A stretch of 64,000 nucleotides of DNA from Phellopilus nigrolimitatus (Eukaryota > Basidiomycota > Agaricomycetes > Hymenochaetales > Hymenochaetaceae). Each line of letters starts with the position of its first letter. Position 1 is the stretch's first letter. The notes under the pieces were generated by a model, which was given only the letters and a program-made list of their open reading frames with translations, did not search any database and had not been told where the DNA came from. The position numbers were made by a program, and so were the translations under genes. Of the stretch, positions 11,260 to 22,544 are shown in pieces. Location: positions 62,001-126,000 of the forward strand of contig JAJOHG010000018.1 in the NCBI GenBank assembly GCA_021029095.1, written 5' to 3'.

Positions 11260-11277
11260 TGGAACCAACCGCGGGGG
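11260..11277 (+). other. Candidate primer binding site
   Basis: TGGAACCAACCGCGGGGG starts a few bases after the 5' LTR. It begins with TGG, the complement of a tRNA CCA end, which is the expected place and form for minus-strand priming. I cannot name the tRNA. Confidence 0.45.
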
Positions 11278-11410
11278 TTTCAAAGTGTCTAGCTGACCTA
11301 GACTCGACACGCCAAACGACCGCGATCACGATTTCGCCCTGCCGCGCGAAAGCCGAAACCTATTAGGAGCGCTCCGCGACGCGCTCGACGATCCAGACCG
11401 CGCACCGTCA

Positions 11411-14350
11411 GTGTCACAAGGGACAGTCAGACGACGAGGGACACCGCGGTCACCGTCGACCGGACCCTTTCAAAGAGAGCTCAGCATCCACCCATCGACC
11501 GCCCGCGAAGAACGACGTCTGCGACGAGAGCGCCAACGACGATCGAGTTCGCGATCTCAGTCACGCTCCCAGGATCGAGGACGTACGACACACCGAACCC
11601 GACCTTCGCCACGACGGTCGCAATCGCCTCGACATATAGATAGGACACCCGCCGCGTCTTTATCGCCGATCTCACAGATATCGAACAGCCTCCAGAGCTT
11701 CTCGATAGACCGCGGCCGCCTGGACCTCTTCTCAGACAGCCCCCTCACTCCACTCGATCAGCTTGCCGCATCTTCGCGATCTATCTTTTACACACCGCCA
11801 GTCGCCTCCACTCCAGCGCCGTTACGCTTCTCCGCCCGCTCGCCGTCTCCGACACCACCTCCACGATCACGACCGACCCCGCATCCGATCGCGCCTATTC
11901 GACCCGTCGTCGCCATGGCACAACCACCGCCCCCAGCACCGTTCTTTACGCCAGTCGTTGGCGTCGACCCAGGCGACATGCCTCTTACTGGGGATCGCCG
12001 AGCTCCCACGTTCCCGGAGGACGAGGAGAGCATTCCACACTTTTTCAACGTGATCGAGAATCTCGGTCGCCGGAACAACATCACGGACCCTGACGCTATC
12101 GAATGCGCTTGCCTGTACGCTGGCCGCGAAGGCTTCACGTGGAAGTCACTCCCAGCCGCGACCGGGAATCTGTGGACGCCCTTCCGTGAAGCAGTCCTCA
12201 CACTCTACCCAGGCGCGGAACCTACGTTCACTGTCCGCGACGCTCGACGGATCATCAACGCGCAGCCAGCAAGCGGCCACACTGACAGAGGCTCGCTAAG
12301 CAAGTACTTCCGGGAGTTCTCGCTCGTATCCGCGTATCTCAAGTCACAGTCGATCTTCAGTGATCTTGACGTCAACCGCGGCTTCCTTGAGGGCATCAAG
12401 GGATCGCTACGCGAAGAGATGAACCTGCGCAAGCTCATTAAAGACGACACGCACAGCCCCGACTCGACCTACCCGATGCAGGAGGTTTTCACGTTGTGCG
12501 ACGACATCCTTAAGCGCGGATACGCCGGGGTCGCGAAGGCCACAGCGTCCACGTCGAACACGCGGACTCCCGCTCCTGCACCGGCCCCTGTCGTTGTGAA
12601 ACAGGAGGGCGAGGCATGGACCGCGATGAGTCGACAGTTGGAATCTCTTCAGTCGCAACTCGTCGCGATGCAGAGAACGCCAACGCCGTCCACACCGAGC
12701 CAGAATACGGCTCGACCGACAGCCCCTTACGTACCCGCCCCTTACGTGCCACCTGCGCCTGTCGGGGAAGCCTTCCCGACTCGACGTCGCGTGTGCATGT
12801 GGTGTACCGATCCGGAACATTTCCTCCTCGTTTGTCCAGGAGCGAACGAAGCTCTGCGACGCGGCGAGATCTTGCGCGATGCCAACAACCAGCTCACTCT
12901 ACCGAACGGAGTCCTCTTCAGTCGCGAGCAGCCCGGCTTCTCGTTTGAAGAAAAACTGCGATACTGGAAAGCCGCGAACCCAGACTTCAAAGTAGGCGAC
13001 AGGGCAACCGGCCCGCCACACATGCCGTCAGCAAGCGCAAACTTCAGCTTCGGAACCGCGTTGTGGTCTACCGGAGCGGAAGGTAAAACATCGAGCGCCG
13101 CGTACATCGAGGACGTAACAGGTGAGGACCAGGAATCAGAAACAGCCCTAGTAAGCACCCGGTCGACCGCTCGTCTCCCTGAAAGTGCGAAACGTGTTCG
13201 ATTCGACGTCGACCCCATGCCGCGCCGTCCAGCGACCATCGCGCAGCCGGCGTCGTCTCGTACCCCGTCACCATCGCCACCTGGGCGATCGCGGGCTCCG
13301 ACCCCGCCTCCATCCTCGCAGGAATCAAGGGCGCTCACGCCGCTCTCGGCCATTCGCCCGGTATCTCCCGTGCCCGCGGCACCTCCTACCCCGCAACGCG
13401 CCGCGAGCGTCGAGGCTTCCGTAACGGAACACAGTGACGAAGAAGAGGAAACGGACGAGCTGGAGGGCGACATAGACGAGCATGCTCGACCACCAGACGC
13501 GATCCCGCTACCTCCAGACTCTGGGCCTCAGTACAGGTACCAAGCCCCAGTCGAGAACGCATCAATACCGAAGGAGCTCGTAAATCGCATTCTCGATGCA
13601 TCTGTACCCGCCACCGTCCGCGAACTCCTCTCGGTCGCTCAAGATTGCCGCAAGGTCGTCCGCGACGCAGTCACTACGAGACGCATCCCCACCACGATCG
13701 CGCCCCCGTCGCGAGCACAACAATTGCCGCGTGCCCAGGCTCTCGTTCAAGATAAAAACGTGTCGAGCTCGCTCCAGCAGACCCAGGACGAGATCGAGCA
13801 GGGGACCATCACCTCCAAACCAGTCACGGATGGCTCCAGCCTCTTCGCGCACCCCGGCGCGAACAGACCGCTTGAGATCGCGGTCACGCCAGAGAACGAC
13901 CCTCACCTCAAAGAAATCAGCGCGATCAAAGTCCTCTTGGCAGGCGTCTGCGTCGCTACCGCCATCCTTGACACCGGGTCGACGTTTATTTGCCTACGCC
14001 GCGATATCTGGGAACGAACCGGAACCGCGCTACGTCCGGACATGCGTATTCGCGTAACCACGGCCGACAGCACCGTCGTCACCTCGCTCGGACTTATCTC
14101 AGGCCTCGAAATCAAGATCGGCGACCTCACCATCGCGATGAACGCGCACGTAGTCGAACAGGCCCCATTCGAGGTTCTACTAGGGATTCCGTTCTATGCG
14201 CACACATGTTGTCAAACGAACTTCGACTCTGACGGTCGCCAAATCCTTACGATCACGGACCCAGAGACGTTCGAGCGCTTCGCAATCCCCACCACGACTC
14301 GCTCCAACGCGAACGGCGCCTTCGCCAGCTTCACCTCGGGTTTTACCTGA
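11411..14350 (+). CDS. gag: Ty3 gag polyprotein with zinc knuckle and aspartic protease
   Basis: The open frame spans 979 codons, but the first in-frame ATG is at 11915 in a good context (GCCATGG), so the true start may be there; the Arg/Ser/Pro-rich part before it is also open and may need a splice or a non-AUG start. From the ATG: a capsid-like helical region (12000-12530), with YAGREGFTW and WTPFREAVLTLYPG; a CCHC zinc knuckle of exact form CX2CX4HX4C (CMWCTDPEHFLLVC, near 12794); Pro/Ser-rich linkers; and a retropepsin domain with catalytic DTGS (near 13972) and LLGIPF (14179). The stop at 14348 is preceded by a -1 slippery heptamer. The protein would form the intracellular particle and process it. 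Confidence 0.9.
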   Translation: MSQGTVRRRGTPRSPSTGPFQRELSIHPSTAREERRLRRERQRRSSSRSQSRSQDRGRTTHRTRPSPRRSQSPRHIDRTPAASLSPISQISNSLQSFSIDRGRLDLFSDSPLTPLDQLAASSRSIFYTPPVASTPAPLRFSARSPSPTPPPRSRPTPHPIAPIRPVVAMAQPPPPAPFFTPVVGVDPGDMPLTGDRRAPTFPEDEESIPHFFNVIENLGRRNNITDPDAIECACLYAGREGFTWKSLPAATGNLWTPFREAVLTLYPGAEPTFTVRDARRIINAQPASGHTDRGSLSKYFREFSLVSAYLKSQSIFSDLDVNRGFLEGIKGSLREEMNLRKLIKDDTHSPDSTYPMQEVFTLCDDILKRGYAGVAKATASTSNTRTPAPAPAPVVVKQEGEAWTAMSRQLESLQSQLVAMQRTPTPSTPSQNTARPTAPYVPAPYVPPAPVGEAFPTRRRVCMWCTDPEHFLLVCPGANEALRRGEILRDANNQLTLPNGVLFSREQPGFSFEEKLRYWKAANPDFKVGDRATGPPHMPSASANFSFGTALWSTGAEGKTSSAAYIEDVTGEDQESETALVSTRSTARLPESAKRVRFDVDPMPRRPATIAQPASSRTPSPSPPGRSRAPTPPPSSQESRALTPLSAIRPVSPVPAAPPTPQRAASVEASVTEHSDEEEETDELEGDIDEHARPPDAIPLPPDSGPQYRYQAPVENASIPKELVNRILDASVPATVRELLSVAQDCRKVVRDAVTTRRIPTTIAPPSRAQQLPRAQALVQDKNVSSSLQQTQDEIEQGTITSKPVTDGSSLFAHPGANRPLEIAVTPENDPHLKEISAIKVLLAGVCVATAILDTGSTFICLRRDIWERTGTALRPDMRIRVTTADSTVVTSLGLISGLEIKIGDLTIAMNAHVVEQAPFEVLLGIPFYAHTCCQTNFDSDGRQILTITDPETFERFAIPTTTRSNANGAFASFTSGFT
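14338..14344 (+). promoter_or_regulatory. Programmed -1 frameshift heptamer G GGT TTT
   Basis: In the gag frame the last codons read TCG GGT TTT ACC TGA, giving the canonical X XXY YYZ pattern G GGT TTT. A -1 slip moves ribosomes into the pol frame, which is open from 14233 and so overlaps the gag end by about 118 nt. GC-rich self-complementary sequence follows (for example CCGT/ACGG around 14363-14375) and could serve as the stimulator. The heptamer and frames are seen directly; the frameshifting is inferred. Confidence 0.75.
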
Positions 14351-17300
14351 AGGTCGAGGAACCGCCGTCACGACGGGGAGGCCCACCACCCAAACCGATA
14401 CCCCGCTCACTCCATTCCTTCAGCGACGATTTCGCGGCGTCACCATTTTTCTTCAATCAAGCTTACGTCTTTTGCGACCACGACTCGATCGCGGTTTCTA
14501 CTTTCGATCCCTTCGCTCCGTCTCCATCCGCTTTCACAGTTAACCCATCAAAACAACATAAACACTCGCAATCCCAGAAAACCCCGAAGAAAACCAGAAA
14601 ATACACGAAACCCACTTCCCCTCCAACTCAGATACCCGCGGCTCTCCACGCTAATCTCGTCTCTATCTCCTCCGTCTCTATCTCCTCCCAAGAACCCGTC
14701 ACCGCTCTCGATCGCGATATACCCTTAGACTTCGCCCGTGACACCCACGCGACCAGCCTTGCGTACAAGAAGGTCGCGGACCGCGTCAAACCAGTACAGA
14801 CGACCCTCCCCGAAAAATTCCGCATCATCCGCCACGAGTTCCCCGACCCTCTCCGCGACCTCCCAGAGATCCCTCTGCATCCTCCTGACTTCGTCCCCGG
14901 AACGCGCTTCACCCAAGAACGGTATAATTCCCTCAAATCCGCCCTCGAGGGGACGGATTTCTTGTTGCCAGACGAGGTGAAGCTCTCGCTCGAGCTCATC
15001 CGTATCCAGGAATTTGCGTTCGCCTGGGACGAAAGCGAGAAGGGGTCCCTCGACCAAGAGTACTTCCCACCGGTGCTCATTCCGACTATCGAGCACATCC
15101 CGTGGGCACTGCGCGTCATTCCCATCCCTCCAGGCATCTTCGACAAAGTCATCGCGATCATCAAGGACAAAATCAGCTCTGGTGTGTACGAGCCCTCGAA
15201 CTCCTCTTACCGATCGAGATGGTTTTGCGTCGTCAAGAAAGACGGGACGTCCCTTCGAATCGTACACGACCTCCAACCACTGAACGCGGTCTCGATCCGC
15301 GATCCCGCAGTTCCGCCCAGCGTCGACACACTAGCGGAGTCCTTTGGCGGTCGCGCCTGCTACACCATCTTCGACCTCTTCGTCGCATTCGACCAACGGA
15401 AGCTGCATGAGGACTCTCGCGATCTCACTACGTTCCAGACACCACTGGGGACCTTCCGTATCACAGCGATCCCTATGGGGTGGACGAACTCACAGCAGAC
15501 TATGCATGGCGACGTCACGTTCATTCTCCGCGATGAAATCCCTGGACATACGGTCCCATTCATTGACGACATTCCCGTGAAAGGTCCGGAAACCCGATAC
15601 GAGCGCGAAGACGGTACATACGAGGTAATGGAAGGTAACCCAGGGATCCGTCGTTTCATCTACGAACACCTCCTCGTCGTCAACCGCATTCTCCAGAGAC
15701 TCAAGAACGTCGGCGCGACCCTATCAGGAAAGAAGATCACGCTCTGCGCACCTTCCGGAGTCATCGTTGGACACACATGCACATACGACGGACGCGTCGC
15801 AGATGATTCCCGTGTCCAGTGTATCCGCGACTGGCCTGAGCCGCGTAACGTCTCAGAGGTTCGCCAATTCTTAGGCACATGCGGCGTGCTTCGTATCTTC
15901 ATCAAGGACTACGCGCGACTCACGAAACCGATCACTGTCCTCCTCAACAAAAACATCGACTTCATTTTCGGCCCGGAACAGATCGAGTGCTTCCAACGGG
16001 TCAAGGAAACCGTCATGAACTGCCCCGCGCTGAAACCGATCGACTATCAATGCACCCGTTCCATCATACTCGCGGTCGACTCTTCGAACATCGGTTTCGG
16101 CTGCATCATCCTCCAGCTCGGAGAAAAGGGAGAACGCTTCGTATCGCGCTTTATCTCAGGTTGCTGGAACGAGCGCGAACGGAACTACTCCCAACCGAAG
16201 GCCGAGCTCTTTGGCCTCTTTCGAGCTCTCCGTGCAGCGCGACTCTACATCATCGGTTTCCCATACCTAGTGGTAGAGGTCGACGCGAAGTACATCAGCG
16301 GCATGATCAACAACCGCGACCTCCTCCCGAACGCTACCATCAACCGCTGGGTCGCGGGCATCTTATTATTCAACTTCAAGCTCGTACACGTCCCAGGGGA
16401 ACGGCACTCAGGCGCGGATGGCGTGTCAAGACGGCCTTCAGCACCGGAGGACCCCCCACCCGACACAGAGTACGAGGACTGGATCGACGAGCAGTACGGG
16501 TTCCTCGCGACGTCCGCTACGGTCGAGAAGGCATCGCCTGCAATACCGCGATCCTCGAAGGCACAACGTCGCGATGCGCATCTCGAACTATTCCGCAAAT
16601 TCTTGATCACGAGCGAACCGCCCGCGCATCTGAAGGGCGACGAATCGAAGCTGCGGGCCTTCGTCCGAGCCGCAGCGCAATTCTTTGTCGACAAGGATCT
16701 CTTCTGGCGAAAGAACCGCAAGAACCGCCCTCAACAAGTCCCGGACGCTTCGCGGCGCTTCCGCATCATGGAGGCTTCGCATGACGATATTGGACATCGC
16801 GGCTTCTTCTCCGTGCGGATCAGGATCCACGACCGCTTCTGGTGGCCATTCATGGACCGCGACATCAAGTGGTTCCTGACTTCTTGTCACGAGTGTCAAG
16901 TCCGTCAAACGAAACGCCTACACATCCCTCCCTCGATCCCACCCCCAGCCGGTCTGTTTCGCCGCATTCATGTCGACATCATGCACATGCCCAAAGCGGC
17001 CGGATTCCAGTACATCATTCAGGCGCGCTGTTCCCTATCCGGCTGGCCCGAGTTTCGACTTCTGCGTAACGAGAGCGCGAAGGCTATCCAGAACTTCCTC
17101 TTCGACGAGATCGTCTGCCGGCATGGTCCCTTTATCGACGTCGTCACGGACAACGGGTCCGCATTCGAGCCCGCCGTCACGAAGATCGCGCGCCACATCG
17201 GACACCATATCGCGATATCCCCGTACAACTCTCAAGCGAACGGCATCGTCGAGCGATCCCACCGTGATATTCGCGAAGTCATCATGAAGCTCTGCAAAGG

Positions 17301-17958
17301 CGACGATAGCAAGTGGCCAGCAGTCGCGGCATACGCCTTCTGGTCGGATCGAGTCACGATTAAAGCGTCATCTGGATACTCACCATACTACCTTATGCAC
17401 GGAGTGGAGCCCACGCTTCCCCTCGACCTTATTGAAGCGACATATATGTCCCCGACCCTCGACCGCACCATCTCGCATATCGAACTTCTAGCCAGACGCG
17501 CCAACGACCTCCAACGCCGCTCAGAAGATCTCGCGACAGCACACGATCGCGTACTCGCGTCAAGATTCAAAGCTGCACACCGCTTTCGATCCGAATACGA
17601 GCACTCGATCAAGGAGTACAACTTCGAGCCCGGCGCCCTCGTCTTAGCTCGGAACACACGCGTCGAGAAGGAGCTCAACCGCAAGACCAAGCATCGCTAC
17701 CTCGGCCCTCTCGTCGTTGCTCGCCGCACCAAAGGTGGCTCATACATCCTCGCGGATATGGACGGCTCACTGTACAAAAACCGCTTTGCGGCATTCCGCG
17801 TCATCCCATACCATCCGCGATCCCAGCTCACGGTCCCGCTTACACAGCACGTCCAGCGAACCGACCGCGACCTCGACGAGCTCGCTACCACGCAGGATGA
17901 TATCGCGGAAGACCAAGTCGACATCCCGGCGGACTGGACTGACGCTCATGATGATTAG
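14344..17958 (+). CDS. pol: Ty3 pol: reverse transcriptase, RNase H, integrase
   Basis: Read after a -1 shift from gag; the frame has no stop from 14233 to the end. A linker of about 200 residues precedes the reverse transcriptase (about 15100-15900), with FDLFVAFDQ carrying one catalytic Asp and FIDDIPVKG as the YxDD-type box; Phe replaces the usual Tyr. RNase H follows (16060-16400: ILAVDSSNIGFG, KAELFGLF, VEVDAKY). Integrase has the HHCC zinc site (HDDIGH..CHEC, 16780-16900) and catalytic residues in HVDIMHM, VTDNGS and IVERSH (16970-17260). A GPY/F-like C-terminal module contains RYLGPLVVARR (17695). No break was found, so the element may be active. Termini are made by the gag-encoded protease. 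Confidence 0.92.
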   Translation, partial: YLKVEEPPSRRGGPPPKPIPRSLHSFSDDFAASPFFFNQAYVFCDHDSIAVSTFDPFAPSPSAFTVNPSKQHKHSQSQKTPKKTRKYTKPTSPPTQIPAALHANLVSISSVSISSQEPVTALDRDIPLDFARDTHATSLAYKKVADRVKPVQTTLPEKFRIIRHEFPDPLRDLPEIPLHPPDFVPGTRFTQERYNSLKSALEGTDFLLPDEVKLSLELIRIQEFAFAWDESEKGSLDQEYFPPVLIPTIEHIPWALRVIPIPPGIFDKVIAIIKDKISSGVYEPSNSSYRSRWFCVVKKDGTSLRIVHDLQPLNAVSIRDPAVPPSVDTLAESFGGRACYTIFDLFVAFDQRKLHEDSRDLTTFQTPLGTFRITAIPMGWTNSQQTMHGDVTFILRDEIPGHTVPFIDDIPVKGPETRYEREDGTYEVMEGNPGIRRFIYEHLLVVNRILQRLKNVGATLSGKKITLCAPSGVIVGHTCTYDGRVADDSRVQCIRDWPEPRNVSEVRQFLGTCGVLRIFIKDYARLTKPITVLLNKNIDFIFGPEQIECFQRVKETVMNCPALKPIDYQCTRSIILAVDSSNIGFGCIILQLGEKGERFVSRFISGCWNERERNYSQPKAELFGLFRALRAARLYIIGFPYLVVEVDAKYISGMINNRDLLPNATINRWVAGILLFNFKLVHVPGERHSGADGVSRRPSAPEDPPPDTEYEDWIDEQYGFLATSATVEKASPAIPRSSKAQRRDAHLELFRKFLITSEPPAHLKGDESKLRAFVRAAAQFFVDKDLFWRKNRKNRPQQVPDASRRFRIMEASHDDIGHRGFFSVRIRIHDRFWWPFMDRDIKWFLTSCHECQVRQTKRLHIPPSIPPPAGLFRRIHVDIMHMPKAAGFQYIIQARCSLSGWPEFRLLRNESAKAIQNFLFDEIVCRHGPFIDVVTDNGSAFEPAVTKIARHIGHHIAISPYNSQANGIVERSHRDIREVIMKLCKGDDSKWPAVAAYAFWSDRVTIKASSGYSPYYLMHGVEPTLPLDLIEATYMSPTLDRTISHIELLARRANDLQRRSEDLATAHDRVLASRFKAAHRFRSEYEHSIKEYNFEPGALVLARNTRVEKELNRKTKHRYLGPLVVARRTKGGSYILADMDGSLYKNRFAAFRVIPYHPRSQLTVPLTQHVQRTDRDLDELATTQDDIAEDQVDIPADWTDAHDD

Positions 17959-18319
17959 ACAGAAAACAAACCCTGTAGTCCCACTGTCTCCATCCATAAA
18001 ACTCATGCAATACACGTCGCTTATGCTGCTACTCGATCGACACATAACAAGTCCGACTTAGCATATTCCTCACAGCCCGAGAAGACGTTTTCCGGGTCGC
18101 AGATCGACACGACCCTCACACGCACACATCGCGATCAAAGCCTCGACACTCACACTCCCATCGCGATACGCACCGCTCACCAAAGACAAGAAAGAGCGTA
18201 TTATTCTACATTACGCAAGCGTATTATAAATCTAATACAAGACGCTCTACCAAGAAAACCAAAGAAACAAAAACCGTGACCCAAAAAGTTTTTTTTTTTT
18301 TTCCCGCCCCGACCACGCT
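17959..18319. other. Spacer between pol and the antisense gene
   Basis: No gene is present. A run of T at 18287-18302 lies just past the antisense gene's stop, giving an A-run on the minus strand. Confidence 0.5.
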
Positions 18320-19989
18320 CTACAGACCATCCGGCGGTCCGGGCTTCATGATCCTCCCGAGCCCCACCTTCGCGTCCGCCGCCGCCTGCGCGAACTCGGC
18401 CAGGCCCAACTGTGCGACCCGCGCGGCCGACGACAGCCGTGTCAGCGACGAGAGCGCGCCCACGATGTCCTCCTCGGGGATGAGGATGGCATCGCGGACG
18501 TGGCGCTCGCCCGGCCCCGCGCGCTCCGTCGCAGCGCTCGCACGCGTCACCCGCGAAGGGCCCGCGACCGGCGATCCCACGTTCATCGACGGCGGGAGCT
18601 CTCGCGGCTCCGACGCCATCCCATACGCTGCGCGCGGACGCGGCTGGCGCTTCTCCCCCTTCCCCACCGGCTCGTCCTTCACCTTCAGCGTCACGCGGCC
18701 CTTCCCTTTGCCCGTCGCAGCCGGCCCCTCCGCCCCGTCCCATTCCTCGTCATTTACCCCCGTACCGCGCCGGGTTGACGCCGCCTTCGCCTTCGGTTTC
18801 GGTGCCGCGACATCCGGTCCCAGCCGCTTCGCCGACAGCGGCGACGTCCGGTAGTTCCCGACGGTGCAGCCGGTGCCCTTGCGCTTGCACACCGCACAGA
18901 CCGCGCCGAAGACGCGCACGCACGCGACCTTGAGCGCGACGCACCGGTCGCACGGAACGCGCGTGTCCAGTGCGCGCAGACGGGCGTCGAGGGTCGCGTC
19001 GTCCTCCTCCTCTCCGGAACCGTCCCCGTCGCTCGGCACGTAGTCGACCTCGGGCGCAACAACGGCGTCCTTAACGGCGAGGGACGCCAGGTCCGCCTCG
19101 GCCGCCTCCCGCGCCCTCGCTACCTCGGCCTCGCTCCGTCCCGCGCGACGGGCCTTCTCGGCCTCAGCCTGCGCCAGCTTCAGACATTCAGCAAGAATAT
19201 ATAGAAAAACATCACGACTTACTGGTGGAACGACGACCTCGACCCGCGTGCGCGGACGCGGTCGAAGCAGTCCTACCAGGAAGATAATTCAATACCAACC
19301 AGCGAATGCTTAGCATGGCAAAAGTGTATGAGGCCCTGCATTCATTGAATAATTCAAGCCAGCGTTGCTGCCGGGATTGAATTCACTGTGTAGCAGGCTT
19401 GGTCAGCTATCTGGCAGGCCGAAAAAAGCGATTTTGGGTTTTTTAATGATATCCGAGCAGCCTAGGGGCTACTTTTTTAAATAATACTTAATTTAATTCT
19501 CTTTATTATCAAAAACTAAAAATATCAGGGGTGTCATGATTATAGTTTACAGGGAGCTTCTATGATTGTGCCCTGAAGTTTGATTGATGTGATATCATTG
19601 CCATCGGGGCAGGGGACTAATTACAAATACATTTGGATGCTTCTATTTATTTATCCATCACGCGCCGATTCGTCGGGATCACATAAGCAGACATCCCGCC
19701 TCCCGCTCACTGTTTGCCGCCGCCTTCGCGTAGCTCAACGAAAAACTCATCAAATAAATTAGTTTATTTTGCATACTGTAGTTATTACTGTCTATTCTAT
19801 TGTTCTTGCACTCTTCTATTTTCTTTATTTAAAACCATATGGGGGAGGGGTGATTATATGTGAGATCAAATTTAACAAGAGTTGCCACTTGCAAGGAGCA
19901 AGCGGCGCGCATTAATTACGAAAGGGGGAGAAGGGATTCGGAAGGCCAGAGTAACCGAGCACGCCGCACCCGCACAAGAGAAGAATTGC

Positions 19990-20325
19990 GCACCCGTAAG
20001 TAATGTAAGGCTCGACGAGATGGAGCATCTGCTGCGTCGCCTTCGTGACCTTTACGAAAACACCGTTGTTGATCTGGAGCAGGCAGAGGAGCTGCAGAAA
20101 CTTACGCGGCTTCGGTGCGATTTCGTTGATACCGCGGATACGGTCAACGAAGTACACTTTCGGCTCTGCCGGGACGTAGAAGTCGCCCGCAGCGCGGGCC
20201 GCGCGCTTCAGACGCACCTCCTCCTTCCCCTTCGAAACGTAGCTCTTCACGTACGACTCTGCGCGTTTGAAGATGACCTTGCGCTTCGCTTTGGACGCCA
20301 AGCGTGCCGCATCCGCAAGAGAGAT
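19990..20325 (-). pseudogene. RPL7: 60S ribosomal protein uL30 (RPL7) fragment
   Basis: The minus-strand translation has the RPL7 core: [51 protein letters not shown] and [20 protein letters not shown], ending at LVEPYITYG. After that the sequence leaves the family at a possible exon border (near 19995). RPL7 has about 250 residues; only the central 110 or so are here, and no in-frame start is evident upstream. A 226-codon open frame on the opposite strand is its shadow. It lies inside the nested hAT-like element and is non-functional. Confidence 0.88.
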
Positions 20326-20629
20326 TGGCGCGAGTCGGTGCTATCGGTATGCGACAGGGAGACAGACGAGGGCGATGTGCGCGTTGGAGGTGACCTCACG
20401 CGCTCGTTTAAGGAGCCGCAGCTGCTCGTCGTGACGGATTTGTGTGTCGACGCGCAAGCGCGCACGCGATTGTGGCAGAGAGCGCCTCGGCAGCAGACGC
20501 GTGGTAGGCGAATTGAGCCCGACGAATTTGTTCAGGTTCTTCAGGGGTTCAGGCTGCAATAAGGGCATATTCAGTCCGGCATCGAGCGCGAGGACGTACC
20601 ATCGATTGAATCGAGCTTGAAAGCGCGTT

Positions 20630-21165
20630 CCTAGGTGGTCGCAACCTCCGTCTTCTGCACGAGGTCGTCCTCGGCGTTCTCGACTTTGAGCCGCGATTGT
20701 TCCTGCCTCGCGGGGCCACGGTTTTGAGTGTCTGCTTCGCCGTGTCGTGTTCGGGCCGCGATGCGGAGGCCGCCTGCAACACCTTGAGCGTGCCCGCCAT
20801 TAAGTTGATGAGCGTCGCCTTCCAGAGACGCAGGAAGTGCGTGCGGATCGTCCTGTCTTGCGTGAGACGCGCGTCTTTCAAGCAGACTAAGATAAGAAAG
20901 AAAAGAGAGGAGAGAAAGATGTAAAGCGCACCCTGTCCCAGACGCCCGCTTGGTATGTCGTCGTCTTCCCATCGGGCCCGGTGCTCGTGCTTTGCAGCGC
21001 CTGCGCCGTGGTCGTCGCTGCACCCCCGAGCGCTTGCGGGAGTGTCTTGTGCTGCACGGGCTCCGGCGCGGCGGGCGCGTAGTACCTTTGAGGTTCGTCG
21101 CGGCGAAGTTGGTGCACCCGTGCCTTATCGTCGTCAACAGCTGTGTTAGCGACTCCTGAGCACAT
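20630..21165 (-). other. Coding-like segment of unknown identity
   Basis: Minus-strand reading gives uninterrupted but unassigned stretches, such as DARLTQDRTIRTHFLRLWKA (near 20860) and KARVHQLRRDEPQRYY (near 21110), separated by a T/C-rich run that could be an intron. Its position between ribosomal-protein pieces suggests another captured gene fragment, but I cannot name it. Confidence 0.3.
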
Positions 21166-22440
21166 AGAATAGATATAAAAGCAAGAAAGTTAGTTATGTA
21201 TGGGCCCGCTGAGTGTTTGAACGCTTACCTTGAGCTATTTACGGTCCTGGATGTCGTGGACGACGTTGTTGGGCAAGTCGATCCCAGCGAGCACGCAAGT
21301 TCAACCGTGCGAAAGTTGTGTCGAACCGCGCAAGCGCTCGTAAGCGCTCGTGTTAGCGCACAACTGTTTCGTTTTTTGCAATCCATACACGCAACGGATT
21401 GGCTTAAAACCGTGTAGATATATTTTAATACCTGCTCTTTATCTCCTCAAAATTTTATACATGCCAGGACGGGTACGATGCTGACAGATAACGCATTTAG
21501 TTAACGTACAAACGGAATCTGTGCTACTTTTCACTAAAACAATTTTCGACCTCGATCGGCTGGGCCAAACGGGCCCAAACTCTATGACACATGTCTTTAA
21601 CATGTTTATAAACTTTTAATGTACCTTGATTACTGGATGAGGGTCTAGAATATGTAGATCTAGGAAACATGTATGTTCAAAGCTGAAGATCGGTTTGCTT
21701 TTCTTGAAACCAGTTCTGTCTTACCAGTTCGAAGCCTTGACACCTTGTAATTTCATAGACAACTCCCAAACAAAAAATATAGGGGTCATTGTGTGTATTA
21801 AAAGTGCTTCAAGATAACAACAAAATAATTTTTATGTGCCCATAAAATATTCAGAATTTGCCACAGCTTGGAAAACAGCTTTTTGCAGCATCTTTGCCTT
21901 CCGGTGCAACTGTCCAGCTCTTAAACAGCTCAGGGATTTTTTTAATGATATAAATATACTATATAGTATTGTATGAATAGCATCTATGTGATTAAATGCC
22001 CTTTCAGATGTAGGAGAAATCTAACAGACCCGAAACTGCTGCATACAGTGTATCCCATACTAAAAGCTATTATATACAAGATGTAGACTTTCTCAGGTGC
22101 TTAAACTTTCCAATTTCGAAGAAGTATGTACTAGAAACCTATACTAAATACTTACAGTGCTTCGGGAACTCTGTATATAGCACTACAAAGCCAACACGAA
22201 GAAAAACTCGATATTTGCACTATCGGGTTAATAACTCGATCTATAGCATTTACAAAGATCTAATTTTTTCTAAAAAGAAAGATTATATGATGTATAATTA
22301 TAAAGTAAATTAATTGTGATTTATAATTGAGAGGTTGGAGCGCTACAGCTATGTTTTGTAGCTGTGGCGAGCCCATCAATATCATTTGATCCAAAACATA
22401 CTTTATTTGGACGAAAGTGATGACCTATTCCGGTAAGTCA
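21166..22440. other. AT-rich gene-less core of the nested element
   Basis: About 1.3 kb of AT-rich DNA has no open frame of note and no repeat that I could recognise. Confidence 0.5.
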
Positions 22441-22544
22441 CTCGTGACATGTTGAGTTTTGTGCTCGTCGTCAACGTCGTCGTGCTCGTCGTGCTCATCG
22501 TCTCTGCTTATATCTCTGTTTCTTTATCTTGCCCCCACCGGCTT

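Noticed and set aside
19882..20562. 226-codon plus-strand open frame
   Set aside because: It is the shadow of the minus-strand RPL7 fragment, whose translation matches a known ribosomal protein.
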